DNA of 45,459 nt from Candidatus Hydrogenedentota bacterium (GTDB lineage Bacteria; Hydrogenedentota; Hydrogenedentia; Hydrogenedentales; SLHB01): positions 1 to 45,459 of the forward strand of contig CAIYET010000249.1 of assembly GCA_903925285.1 (NCBI GenBank), given 5' to 3'. The notes under the pieces are model-generated. The model saw only the letters and a program-made list of their open reading frames with translations, was not told the origin of the DNA and did not search any database. The position numbers were made by a program, and so were the translations under genes. Below, in pieces: positions 14,024 to 22,971 of the stretch. Within the stretch, counting starts at the first letter, position 1. The number at the start of each line of letters is the position of its first letter.

Positions 14024-17000
14024 ATGCGTTTACCGGTTTGTCCACTGATCTTTGCGTTCCTTTTGTTCGTGCCGGGCTTCGGGGCTTTTGCCGCGCCGGA
14101 TGCCGATGCCGTGCGTGCGCTGTTCGAGCATCCGACGCGCGAGTACACGTCTTCGCCGCTTTGGGTGTGGAACGATCTCTTGACTGAGTCGGAGATCGCG
14201 GACAGCATGAACTCGTTTGCGGATCAGGGCGTTCGGCAGGTCTTCGTGCATCCGCGTCCGGGTTTGATGACGCCGTATTTGTCGGACGATTGGTTTCGGA
14301 TGTGGCGCGTGGCGCTCGATGTGGCCAAACAACGCGACATGAATGTTTGGATCTATGACGAGAATTCGTATCCTTCGGGATTTGCGGGCGGATTCGTTCC
14401 GGAGGCGATGCCGGACTCGCGCTGTATCGGACTGGTCCTGCGGAAGATCAAGAGGCCGGGTGAAATCAAGGACGCGAATATCTTGGCGGTATTCGCACAG
14501 GACGGGGAACTATGGAAGAATGTGACGGATGCGTTTCGTGCAAACACGCCGACGGAAGGCGAATACTTTGCGGCGACGATCTCGATGGGCGGCGAATCGC
14601 CGTGGTATGCGGGAAAATTTTACGTCGATCTTCTCCGCCCAGGCGTCACGGAGAAGTTTCTCGATATCGCGGTCGAACCGTACCGCAAGACGTTCGGCGC
14701 GGAGTGGGGAAAATACATCCCCGGCTCGTTTACCGACGAGCCTCATCTCGCGTCTGCGGCAGGATTGCATTGGACGCCCGATCTGCCTCAGGTGTTCGAA
14801 CAGCGGCGCGGTTATTCGCTGATAGACAATCTGCCTGATCTGTCGGAAGCCACCGGCGACTGGAAACGGGTCCGGCATGACTATTATCAAACGCTGATGG
14901 AACTTTTCGGTGAGCGTTTCGCAAAGCCGTATAGCGATTACTGTGCGCGGAACGGCATCGAATTCACGGGGCATGTTTGGGAACACGAATGGCCAAACAC
15001 GCGTTGCGTGCCGGACAACATGGCGTTTTCGTCATGGCAGCAACGTCCTGGAATCGACATCCTGTTCAACCAATACGATGAAAGCGTCCACAGCCAGTTC
15101 GGCAATGTCCGGGCGGTTGTCGAACTGCGTAGCGTTGCGAACCAGATGGGCTGTCGGCGGACATTGTGCGAGACGTATGGCGGCGGAGGTTGGGACATCC
15201 GTTTCGAAGACCTCAAGCGCATCGGCGATTGGGTTCAGGTGCTCGGCGTCAACATGATTAACGAGCATCTCTCGCATATCACGTTGCGCGGGGCACGCAA
15301 ACGCGATTACCCGGTGACATTTTCGTATCACGAGCCGTGGTGGAACGCCTACCACACGCTGACCGGTTATTTCACGCGCGTATCCGTGGCGTTGTCGCAG
15401 GGCCAGCAAATCAACCCGGCACTCGTTCTCGAACCGACGACCACGGCGTGGATGTACCAAGGCGCCGAGGGCGACGCGCTCGATAAGCTTGGCAACACAT
15501 TTCAGCAGGTCGTGACGGACTTGGCGAAGGCCCAGGTCGAGTTCGATCTCGGCTGCGAGGATATCATCGCGCGCGTGGGATCAACGCGGGCCGGGACGGC
15601 TTTGGTGGACGCGTATGGGAAAATCATCGCGCTCGTGGGGTCAAAGGCCGGCTCGAAATTCGTGGTGGGCCAGCGCGGTTATGACACGGTCGTACTGCCG
15701 CCGTTCACGGAGAACCTGAACGCGCGCACGGCGGAGTTGCTCGAAGCGTACCTCGCGAATGGCGGGGCGCTGCTCGTGTGCGAACCGGCGGCATTGTCGC
15801 GGATCGACGGCCAGGCTTCGCCGCGCGCCGAGGCCATTCTAAGTTCGGCGAACTGCAAGCGCATCGAAACGGGCCAACTGCCTGCCGCGTTGCGCGAACG
15901 CGTGAAAGACGGATTCTCCGTGACGCGTCCCGCGAACGACGGCGGCATTCTGTATCACCATCGCCGACAGTTGGCGGACGGCGACCTTGTATTTTTCGTG
16001 AACACGTCAAACGCGATGCCCACGCACGCAACGGTACGCAGCCCGGCCAAGGGCGTGCAGCAATGGGACCTGGATACGGGCGAATGCATACCGTATGCGT
16101 CCGGTGCCGATGGTATCGAGGTAGACTTACCGCCGTGCGGAAGTCTGCTGCTGTTCCTTTCCGACAAGCCGCTCGCGCAAGCGCCGCAGTCCGATGCGAA
16201 AGGCGCGCCGCAGATCGTCGCGCAGACCGCGCCCTTGGAAATCCGCCGGGTGCGTCCGAACGTGCTTCTGCTGGACTTTGTTACGGTGACTGCCGGCGGC
16301 GAGACGAAGGAGAATGTGCATTGCCAGCGAGCCGGCCAGTTCGTATTCCGGAAGAACGGGATGCACGCCAATCCGTGGGATCATGCGATTCAGTTTAAGG
16401 ACGAGTTCCTCGCGAAAACGTTCCCGCCGGATAGCGGCTTTAAGGCAGCGTATGGCTTTACCATCGAAGGTGCGCCACCGAAACCGATGTACGCAGTCGT
16501 CGAGCGCGCGGATTTGTACAAGGTTTCGTGCAACGGCAAACCGGTGGCAGTCGACCGCGCGTCGTGGTGGCTGGACAAGGCGTTCGTCAAGATGGACATC
16601 TCGGAAATGGTTCAAATCGGCGAGAACCAGTTGACGATCGAGGCGTCGCCGTTTACGGTGTTCCACGAAGTCGAGGCGGCCTACATTCTTGGCGAGTTTA
16701 GTTTGAAGGCGTCTGACAAGGGCTTTGCGATTATCCCGGCGCAACCGCTTCAACTTGGCCCGTGGAACGAGCAGGGCTATCCGCTCTACGGCGACGCGGT
16801 GTCATACTCGGCGGGTTTCGATGTGGCGTCGGTGGGTGGCGCGTATGAGGTGTCATTGCCGAAATGGCTGGGCAGCGTTGCCGAAGTCATGATCAATGGG
16901 AAATCGTCCGGCTATATCTACCGGCAACCCTTCCGGTTGGACGTAACCAAGCAAATGCTCGAAGGCCGCAACACGGTCGAAGTCGTCGTGTACGGCACGC

Positions 17001-17185
17001 TCAAGAATACCATGGGACCGCACCACGGCAACCCGCCGTTGGGTATCGCGTCGCCCGGCGCCTTCGACAAAGTCAAAGACCCCGGCCCACCGCCGGGATC
17101 GACCTACAGCACCATCGGCTACGGCCTCTTCGAACCGTTTGTGTTATCCGAGGACCCACAGATTCTGGCGAAGAGGCCGTTCTGA
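14024..17185 (+). CDS. Large secreted glycoside hydrolase, GH106/alpha-L-rhamnosidase-like, 1053 aa
   Basis: It begins with a signal peptide (residues 1-24, ending GFGAFA). The N-terminal catalytic part opens with SSPLWVWNDLLTESEI, then QVFVHPRPGLMTPYLS and WIYDENSYPSGFAGG. This pattern is typical of long glycosidases related to GH106 (alpha-L-rhamnosidases), which start with a PLWxWN-type motif. SFTDEPHL and ETYGGGGWDI hold candidate acidic catalytic residues. The C-terminal third is beta-rich and ends in a sugar-binding jelly roll (VAEVMINGKSSGYIYRQPF, LEGRNTVEVVVYGTLKN), as in GH2/GH106 proteins. The start at ATG 14024 is supported by GGGAG nine bases upstream and by the signal peptide. 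The rhamnose specificity is a family guess. It is followed by heptamers that begin on its own stop codon. Confidence 0.82.
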   Translation: MRLPVCPLIFAFLLFVPGFGAFAAPDADAVRALFEHPTREYTSSPLWVWNDLLTESEIADSMNSFADQGVRQVFVHPRPGLMTPYLSDDWFRMWRVALDVAKQRDMNVWIYDENSYPSGFAGGFVPEAMPDSRCIGLVLRKIKRPGEIKDANILAVFAQDGELWKNVTDAFRANTPTEGEYFAATISMGGESPWYAGKFYVDLLRPGVTEKFLDIAVEPYRKTFGAEWGKYIPGSFTDEPHLASAAGLHWTPDLPQVFEQRRGYSLIDNLPDLSEATGDWKRVRHDYYQTLMELFGERFAKPYSDYCARNGIEFTGHVWEHEWPNTRCVPDNMAFSSWQQRPGIDILFNQYDESVHSQFGNVRAVVELRSVANQMGCRRTLCETYGGGGWDIRFEDLKRIGDWVQVLGVNMINEHLSHITLRGARKRDYPVTFSYHEPWWNAYHTLTGYFTRVSVALSQGQQINPALVLEPTTTAWMYQGAEGDALDKLGNTFQQVVTDLAKAQVEFDLGCEDIIARVGSTRAGTALVDAYGKIIALVGSKAGSKFVVGQRGYDTVVLPPFTENLNARTAELLEAYLANGGALLVCEPAALSRIDGQASPRAEAILSSANCKRIETGQLPAALRERVKDGFSVTRPANDGGILYHHRRQLADGDLVFFVNTSNAMPTHATVRSPAKGVQQWDLDTGECIPYASGADGIEVDLPPCGSLLLFLSDKPLAQAPQSDAKGAPQIVAQTAPLEIRRVRPNVLLLDFVTVTAGGETKENVHCQRAGQFVFRKNGMHANPWDHAIQFKDEFLAKTFPPDSGFKAAYGFTIEGAPPKPMYAVVERADLYKVSCNGKPVAVDRASWWLDKAFVKMDISEMVQIGENQLTIEASPFTVFHEVEAAYILGEFSLKASDKGFAIIPAQPLQLGPWNEQGYPLYGDAVSYSAGFDVASVGGAYEVSLPKWLGSVAEVMINGKSSGYIYRQPFRLDVTKQMLEGRNTVEVVVYGTLKNTMGPHHGNPPLGIASPGAFDKVKDPGPPPGSTYSTIGYGLFEPFVLSEDPQILAKRPF

Positions 17186-17203
17186 AGCCTGAAGCCTACA
17201 GCC
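17183..17203. repeat. Heptamer array starting on a stop codon
   Basis: TGAAGCC, TGAAGCC and TACAGCC lie in 7-base phase. The first TGA is the stop codon of the preceding glycosidase gene, so the array either expanded from the gene end or inserted exactly there. It lies close upstream of the polymerase/ligase gene. Confidence 0.7.
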
Positions 17204-17314
17204 TTTATTTGCCTCATGAGCACGGGTAACGCCAACTGCCGCATCCGAAAAGTGGACTGCCGCCTGTTCCGTTGGCTAGACTGCCAGACGCAGACCAAAG
17301 GATTGATCGGGCTG

Positions 17315-18811
17315 ATGGCGAATCGCGCGGAACTACCGATGAGCATACGTGGACGGTTTGGCGGGTGGCTGGACCAGACGACGCGTGCGATCTTGTTTCC
17401 GGAATCGCGGGCGTTATTGCTGGCGGAAGAGGCGGTCCTCGCGCTGTTGTCGGCGTACTTCGTTTACACGCGCGGGGCGACGATGGGCGTGGCGGCGGCG
17501 TTGGCGATCGCGTTTGGACTCCTGTTCGCATTCGGACCGTCGCGGTTTCCGTTGGTAATCTTTGTCGGCTACATGGCTGCGGCACACCAGTATCGGTCGC
17601 TCGTTACGAAGCAGTTCGGCGGCATCGAATGGCATCCGCGCGAAGTCCTGTTGTTCATGTTGCTCTTCCATTTTGGGGCGAAGTTGCTGCAAGGGAAGGC
17701 CTCATGGCGTCATGACTTGACGGATATTCCAATGATACTCTACGGGGCCTTCTTCCTCGATATCGCGGTATGCGGCCTGTTGCGCGAGGCCGATTTGCAC
17801 CGGTGGATCGCCGAATGCCGCTATCCGATATTCCTCTGCTCGTATATCGCGTTCGCGAGTCTCATCCGCGACAAACGGATGCTTTACCAGGGACTATGGT
17901 TTCTGTTCGCGCTGGGTACGGCCATCGCGTGCCTTGCGCTTGCATTCTTTTGCTACACATTCGTAACGCGGCACGTCGTCAACACACAGAATGCCTTTGG
18001 CGAATACGTCCCGCGCCAACTCGGCCCGTTACTCGTACAGTCGGTGCGGCCCAACGGCCACATGCTCTTCGAGATCGCGTTGACGGTACTCGCGTCGCTT
18101 TTCTTTTGTCCCACGCTGACCCGCGTGCAACGATTCGGATGCGTGCTGGGGATCGGCCTATTCGGTGCGGCCATCGCCATTGGCATGATGCGCACGGCGT
18201 ACGTCGCGGTGGCATTGTCGCTCGCGTTGACGGGATTCTTCCTCATTCCTTCGCAGGCAACGCGGCGCTCCCTCTTGGCCGTCACGCTCATCGGTGGCAC
18301 GGTGGCGGCGTTGTTTTCCGCAGCGACCTTCTATGCGTACTTTACTGGCATCGCGCCGATTCTGGGCGAATCACTCCGGGGACGCATCGAAGAGATCAAA
18401 GGCGCGTGGGGTGTGTTCATGCAGCACCCACTGATGGGCGGCGGCATGGGCAGCACGTTCGAAGCAATGGGATTCGTGTCGAAAACCAGCACGCTCGCGT
18501 ACGGTCAAGCGGAGTATCAGACCGTCCACAACGTCTGGATGTATTTTCTATCGAAGGGCGGACTCTTCGGGTTCGTATTGGCGGCCACGGCACTCACAGG
18601 CCTGTGGGCGCGCGGCGTCGCCCTCATCGGACGCGCGACGAACGCGGTCGACCGCTACGTGCTTATCGGCCTCGTCGCCTCGTTCGGCGGCCAACTCATC
18701 GCATCCCTCGCCATGCCGCGCCTAACCTATCCAAACGGTCACGTCTATGTCGCCATCATGGCCGCGTGCTGGGTCGTGCTCGCGAACGATTTCCAACAAG
18801 AGAAGGGATGA
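17315..18811 (+). CDS. O-antigen ligase/polymerase-like polytopic membrane protein, about 498 aa
   Basis: About ten to twelve hydrophobic segments span the protein. Near the C-terminus lies the Wzy_C-type signature: GVFMQHPLMGGGMGSTFEAM, then QTVHNVWMYFLSKGGLFGFV. This is the large periplasmic loop with the HP.mG.G and HN.....G..G elements shared by O-antigen ligases and polymerases, which transfer or polymerise lipid-linked glycans at the inner membrane. The start is uncertain. The frame is open from an ATG at 17216 with no ribosome-binding site and 33 unlikely residues; ATG 17315 follows AAAGGA at 12 bases; ATG 17339 is also possible. I chose 17315. It sits among secreted glycan hydrolases with no glycosyltransferases nearby, so the polymer it handles is unknown. 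Confidence 0.8.
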   Translation: MANRAELPMSIRGRFGGWLDQTTRAILFPESRALLLAEEAVLALLSAYFVYTRGATMGVAAALAIAFGLLFAFGPSRFPLVIFVGYMAAAHQYRSLVTKQFGGIEWHPREVLLFMLLFHFGAKLLQGKASWRHDLTDIPMILYGAFFLDIAVCGLLREADLHRWIAECRYPIFLCSYIAFASLIRDKRMLYQGLWFLFALGTAIACLALAFFCYTFVTRHVVNTQNAFGEYVPRQLGPLLVQSVRPNGHMLFEIALTVLASLFFCPTLTRVQRFGCVLGIGLFGAAIAIGMMRTAYVAVALSLALTGFFLIPSQATRRSLLAVTLIGGTVAALFSAATFYAYFTGIAPILGESLRGRIEEIKGAWGVFMQHPLMGGGMGSTFEAMGFVSKTSTLAYGQAEYQTVHNVWMYFLSKGGLFGFVLAATALTGLWARGVALIGRATNAVDRYVLIGLVASFGGQLIASLAMPRLTYPNGHVYVAIMAACWVVLANDFQQEKG

Positions 18812-18928
18812 TGGGTTTGGGGTCCAAAGCGAAACCCCGACAGAACCCCGGCAGTCCTAACAAGCATGGGCGGAGTGGACGAGGTGGACGGAGTGAACAG
18901 AATACGACGGTTTGAAATGGACTGGTTC

Positions 18929-18970
18929 TTCATCCTTCAGCCTTCATACTTCATCCTTCAGCCTAAAGCC
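18929..18970. repeat. Six heptamers in phase (TTCATCC/TTCAGCC type)
   Basis: The units are TTCATCC, TTCAGCC, TTCATAC, TTCATCC, TTCAGCC and TAAAGCC, in exact 7-base register. They lie 21 bases before the ATG at 18992, ahead of an AAAAGGA ribosome-binding site. The rest of the gap 18812-18928 contains a GGAGTGGAC/GGTGGACGGAGTG direct repeat and no gene. Confidence 0.88.
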
Positions 18971-18991
18971 TAACAAAAGGATTCAACCATC

Positions 18992-20980
18992 ATGCTGCAC
19001 CCCCTGCTTGCCCTGAGTACGCTTGCCCTGAGTCTGCTGAATGCTGCGGAGGGCGCTAACCGCGAGTCGTGGCTGCCGGACGGATTCCGGCTTCCGAACA
19101 TCGTGCATCCGTTCTCGCCGACGCCGGTCACGCGGACGTTGCCGGTGGCGGTCGCTCCGTTCGTCGAGCAGGTACGCGGCGTGTGCGTGGACACGATACC
19201 GGCGGATGCGCTCGGTCTGAACATCGACGCCCAAGGCCAATTGACGGCTGTCACGGAACGCCAACGTTTGCCCAAAGACGGGCCTGCGATCAACGCTTCT
19301 GCGAGAATTGGCAGCGTGACGTTTTACGCGACCGACACCGGTCTCTTCGTTCAGGACGCGCCCTCACAGCCACCCAAACGTCACGAGTCCTACGGTGTCG
19401 ACGGTCCGCTGGCCACGCGCGTTACTTCGCTCGTCGCGGATTCGCGCGGGACGCTGTGGGTCGGCACACCGGTGGGATTGGGCCAGCGCCTGCCGGACGG
19501 TACGTGGCATGCGATACGCGGCAAAGACGGCCTGCCCTTCGAGGATATCACGGCGCTCGCAGTCGATACGCGCGACCGGCTTTGGATTGGCACGACGCAA
19601 GGCGCAATCTTCTACAAGCCGTATGAAACGGGACGCAAATGGTTCTATCGCACCGGGAAACGATACTTGCCCGGCAACCTCGTGAAGGCCGTCGCGATCC
19701 ATCCCTCTGGCACGCCGGCGTATTTCCTGACAGACGCCGGGCTTGGCCGCATCGACGAGGTCGAAACGACTCTGTTGAAAAAGGCCACCGCGATCGAGAA
19801 GCGTATCAATGAACGTCACCGCCGCCTGGGTTTGGTCTCGGCGTGCCTCCTGGACAATGCGGACAATCCCACCGCGCACACGATCGGCGACAACGATAAC
19901 GATGGCCTCTGGACCGCGTACCATGTCGCCGCGATGTCGCTGTGTTACGGCGCCACGAAGGATGACGCGGCACGCGCCTCGGCGCAAACGGGCATGCAGG
20001 CGCTGTACATGCTCCAGGACGTCTCTGGCATTCCGGGAGTCGTGGCGCGCAGCGTGCTGCCCGAAGCCGAAGGCAAGCTCAAAGGTCCGCAGTGGCGGCC
20101 CACGCCGGACGGTACGACGTACTGGAAGAGCGACACGTCCAGCGATGAAATCGACGGTCATTATCTCGCGTTCTACACCTACTACGAGCATGTCGCCCAA
20201 CACGACAAGGCCGAGCGCGAGGTGCTCGAACGCCATGTCCGCGCCTTGACCGACCACCTCGTCGATAACGGGTACCAACTCATCGACTGGCACGGCAAAC
20301 GGACGCGCTGGGGCTTCTGGGACCCGAAATCGATAAACGAAAGCCTGTTCGAATACGTGGAAACCGGCCTCAACAGTCTGCAAATGCTGTCGTTCCTTAA
20401 GGTCGCGCATTACATCACCGGCGACAAGAAATACGAGGCGCATTACCGCAAGCTCATTGGCGATCACAATTACCTGGCCAACGTTCTGCTGACGAAGAAG
20501 GCTTTCCCGGACAGCGTCAACCACAGCGACGATCAACTGGCCTTCGTGGCCTGGTATCCCATTCTGCAAATCGAGAAGGACCCGAAAGTGCGCCGCGCCT
20601 TGTGCATGGGCGTGCAACGCCACATCCATATCGTCCAACCCGAACAACCCAGTTTCTACACGTTCGTCTACGCCACCGTCGATCCACAAGGCGCCGATAT
20701 CGACGGCGCCATCGAGAATCTGAGGCAGATTCCCACGGACCGCCGACATTGGGATATGATGAACAGTCACCGGGCCGACGTCGCGTTCTCGCCACTTGCG
20801 AATCGGTTTGGCCATCGCGTACTCACGCGCGTCCTGCCCGCCGACGAACGCGCGTTCGACAAGTGGAACTCCGACCCATATATTCCGGACTATCCCGGAA
20901 ATGGTTGCTACGAAGACGACGGCGCCGCCTATCTCCTCCCCTACTGGATGGGCCGCTTTCACGGCTTCATCGCAGAGTAA
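18992..20980 (+). CDS. Exported protein with beta-propeller-like repeats and an alpha-toroid domain, 662 aa
   Basis: The N-terminus looks like a signal peptide (MLHPLLALSTLALSLLNAAEG). Residues about 120-250 contain two-component-regulator-propeller-type repeats: TSLVADSRGTLWVGT and ITALAVDTRDRLWIGT, each followed by a G...F/Q turn. From about 270 to the end the sequence is helical with toroid-like motifs: DNDNDGLWTAYHVAAMSLCY, TSSDEIDGHYLAFYTYYEH, SINESLFEYVETGLNSLQML and an NHSDDQLAFVAWYP segment. This arrangement suggests a periplasmic or extracellular glycan-binding or glycan-processing protein. I do not recognise a specific family or catalytic residue. AAAAGGA lies about eight bases before the ATG. 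It continues the plus-strand glycan cluster. Confidence 0.78.
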   Translation: MLHPLLALSTLALSLLNAAEGANRESWLPDGFRLPNIVHPFSPTPVTRTLPVAVAPFVEQVRGVCVDTIPADALGLNIDAQGQLTAVTERQRLPKDGPAINASARIGSVTFYATDTGLFVQDAPSQPPKRHESYGVDGPLATRVTSLVADSRGTLWVGTPVGLGQRLPDGTWHAIRGKDGLPFEDITALAVDTRDRLWIGTTQGAIFYKPYETGRKWFYRTGKRYLPGNLVKAVAIHPSGTPAYFLTDAGLGRIDEVETTLLKKATAIEKRINERHRRLGLVSACLLDNADNPTAHTIGDNDNDGLWTAYHVAAMSLCYGATKDDAARASAQTGMQALYMLQDVSGIPGVVARSVLPEAEGKLKGPQWRPTPDGTTYWKSDTSSDEIDGHYLAFYTYYEHVAQHDKAEREVLERHVRALTDHLVDNGYQLIDWHGKRTRWGFWDPKSINESLFEYVETGLNSLQMLSFLKVAHYITGDKKYEAHYRKLIGDHNYLANVLLTKKAFPDSVNHSDDQLAFVAWYPILQIEKDPKVRRALCMGVQRHIHIVQPEQPSFYTFVYATVDPQGADIDGAIENLRQIPTDRRHWDMMNSHRADVAFSPLANRFGHRVLTRVLPADERAFDKWNSDPYIPDYPGNGCYEDDGAAYLLPYWMGRFHGFIAE

Positions 20981-21027
20981 ACCTGCGGCGCAAGACGCAA
21001 GGCAACGAAAAATGCTAAGCTCATGGC

Positions 21028-22905
21028 ATGGATGTTCTCGCAGGGATTGTAAAGCAGTATTGGGGCTACGACTCGTTTCTGCCGCTGCAACGGGAAGCGA
21101 TGGCGTGCGCGCTCGATAAGCGCGATTCGCTCGTCGTGCTGCCGACGGGCGGCGGAAAGTCGCTGTGCTTTCAAGCGCCCGCCATGGCCATGGACGGGAT
21201 GGCCATCGTGGTTTCGCCGTTGCTCTCGCTGATGAAGGACCAGGTCGATGCCCTGCGAACCAACGGGGTTCCCGCCGCGAAAGTCGACAGTACCATGACA
21301 TCGGCGGAACGCAACAGCGTCCATCACAGGATCTTGGCCCGCGAAATCAAGCTCCTGTACGTCTCGCCGGAACGCCTCGTCCAGCCAAGTTTCATCGAAT
21401 ACCTCGGCGAGAACTCCGTGTCATTTTTCGTGATCGACGAGGCCCATTGCATCAGCCAGTGGGGACACGATTTCCGTCCCGAATACCGCGAGTTGCGAAA
21501 GTTGCGCGAAGCGTTTCCCGGCACCGCAATCCACGCGTTCACGGCAACGGCGACGGCGCATGTGCGCAACGATATCGTCGGCGAGTTGCAACTGCGCGAT
21601 GCTTCTATTTTGATCGGCTCCTATGATCGCCCGAACTTGATTTACCGGGTCCAGCGCCGCGCCGACGCCTACAGCCAGGTCCGCGCGATCATCGACGAGC
21701 ATCCCGATGAATCAGGGATCGTCTACTGCATTCGACGCGCCGATGTCGATTCGCTCTGCGAAAAACTGGTCGAAGACGGATTCAAGGCGCTGCCGTATCA
21801 TGCGGGGATGAAGGACGCCGAACGCAAAAGCAATCAGGAAGCCTTCGCGAAGGAGGATGCGGATATCGTCGTGGCAACGGTCGCGTTCGGTATGGGGATC
21901 GACAAGTCCAACGTGCGTTACGTGCTCCACGCCGCGATGCCCAAGTCCATCGAGCATTACCATCAGGAAACGGGCCGGGCGGGCCGCGACGGCCTGCCGG
22001 CGGACTGCTGGCTCTTGTACTCGTATGCCGATTTCAAACTGTGGGAGGGAATCATCCGTAAAGGTGAACTGCAGGGCGCCGAAGTCGCGTTGCGCAAACT
22101 CAACGACATGAAACGGTATTGCGATAAGTCCGTCTGCCGCCACAAGGCGCTGGTCGCCTACTTCGACCAAGCCTACACCGCAAAGCCGTGCGGCTCATGC
22201 GACGTCTGCCTGAGCCAATTCGGTATCGTCGACGTCGTCGACGATACCGAATCCATCGCGCGGACGATTCTCGATTGCATCGCCGATCTGGGGTCCATGG
22301 CGGGACCGACGTACACGACGCTCGTGCTGACCGGCTCGCGCGAAGAGCGCGTCCTCGCAAAGGGCCATCAAGCGCTCAAAAAGTACGGCGCGTTGGCGTC
22401 GTTCGGCGTGCCGACCGTGCGCGATTGGATCGAACAACTGGTTCAGCAGAACTACCTCGATAAAACGGGCGAATACAACGTACTGGTCCTGACCCCCAAG
22501 GGCAAGGCCGCGATGCTTGGAGAAAATGTCCCGCAACTCGCGCGGCCTCTCCAGCAACAGGCCCGGAAAATTCACACCGGATTCGAACAGCGGAAACCGA
22601 AAGCGCCGAAAGTCTTGCCTGGCGTTGCAGTTGTATTCTTCGGCGAAGTCGATGAGGGACTCTTCCAGGCATTGCGCCGCTTGCGCCGCGCGAAGGCCGA
22701 AGAACTCGAAGTCCCGCCCTTTGTGATTTTCAGCGACGCGGCCTTACGCGACATGGCCCGGCGAAAACCGACGAATACGACGGCCTTTCTCGAGGTCAGC
22801 GGCGTCGGCCAGAAAAAGTGCGAGGCATTCGGCGACGAATTCATCGGCGCGATCCGCACCTACTGCGAAGACCACCCCGAAACCGTCAACAACGATGAAG
22901 TATGA
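21028..22905 (+). CDS. recQ: ATP-dependent DNA helicase RecQ, 625 aa
   Basis: This is a 3'-5' DNA helicase of recombination and replication-fork repair. Conserved helicase motifs are all visible: QREAM (Q motif region), Walker A LPTGGGKS at 38-45, SPLLSLMKDQ, DEAH at 137-140 within VIDEAHCISQWGHDFRPEY, FTATAT, VATVAFGMGIDKSNVR and QETGRAGRDG. The RecQ zinc site follows (C370, C388, C391, C394, with C365 nearby), then a winged-helix region. A C-terminal HRDC-like stretch (LFQALRRLRRAKAEELEVPPFVIFSDAAL, where PP.vIFsD.tL is typical) completes the bacterial RecQ layout. The length of 625 is normal. Its start lacks a strong Shine-Dalgarno. It is convergent with the next gene. Confidence 0.97.
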   Translation: MDVLAGIVKQYWGYDSFLPLQREAMACALDKRDSLVVLPTGGGKSLCFQAPAMAMDGMAIVVSPLLSLMKDQVDALRTNGVPAAKVDSTMTSAERNSVHHRILAREIKLLYVSPERLVQPSFIEYLGENSVSFFVIDEAHCISQWGHDFRPEYRELRKLREAFPGTAIHAFTATATAHVRNDIVGELQLRDASILIGSYDRPNLIYRVQRRADAYSQVRAIIDEHPDESGIVYCIRRADVDSLCEKLVEDGFKALPYHAGMKDAERKSNQEAFAKEDADIVVATVAFGMGIDKSNVRYVLHAAMPKSIEHYHQETGRAGRDGLPADCWLLYSYADFKLWEGIIRKGELQGAEVALRKLNDMKRYCDKSVCRHKALVAYFDQAYTAKPCGSCDVCLSQFGIVDVVDDTESIARTILDCIADLGSMAGPTYTTLVLTGSREERVLAKGHQALKKYGALASFGVPTVRDWIEQLVQQNYLDKTGEYNVLVLTPKGKAAMLGENVPQLARPLQQQARKIHTGFEQRKPKAPKVLPGVAVVFFGEVDEGLFQALRRLRRAKAEELEVPPFVIFSDAALRDMARRKPTNTTAFLEVSGVGQKKCEAFGDEFIGAIRTYCEDHPETVNNDEV

Positions 22906-22971
22906 ATCGCACGCCTCAAGCTAAATCCGGCATTTGAAAACACGGATTGCCTTTGTTAGGTTCACAGGCTT

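Noticed and set aside
19364-21301. A 645-codon minus-strand frame opposite the propeller/toroid gene and the start of recQ
   Set aside because: It overlaps two well-supported plus-strand genes and shows no recognisable domain.
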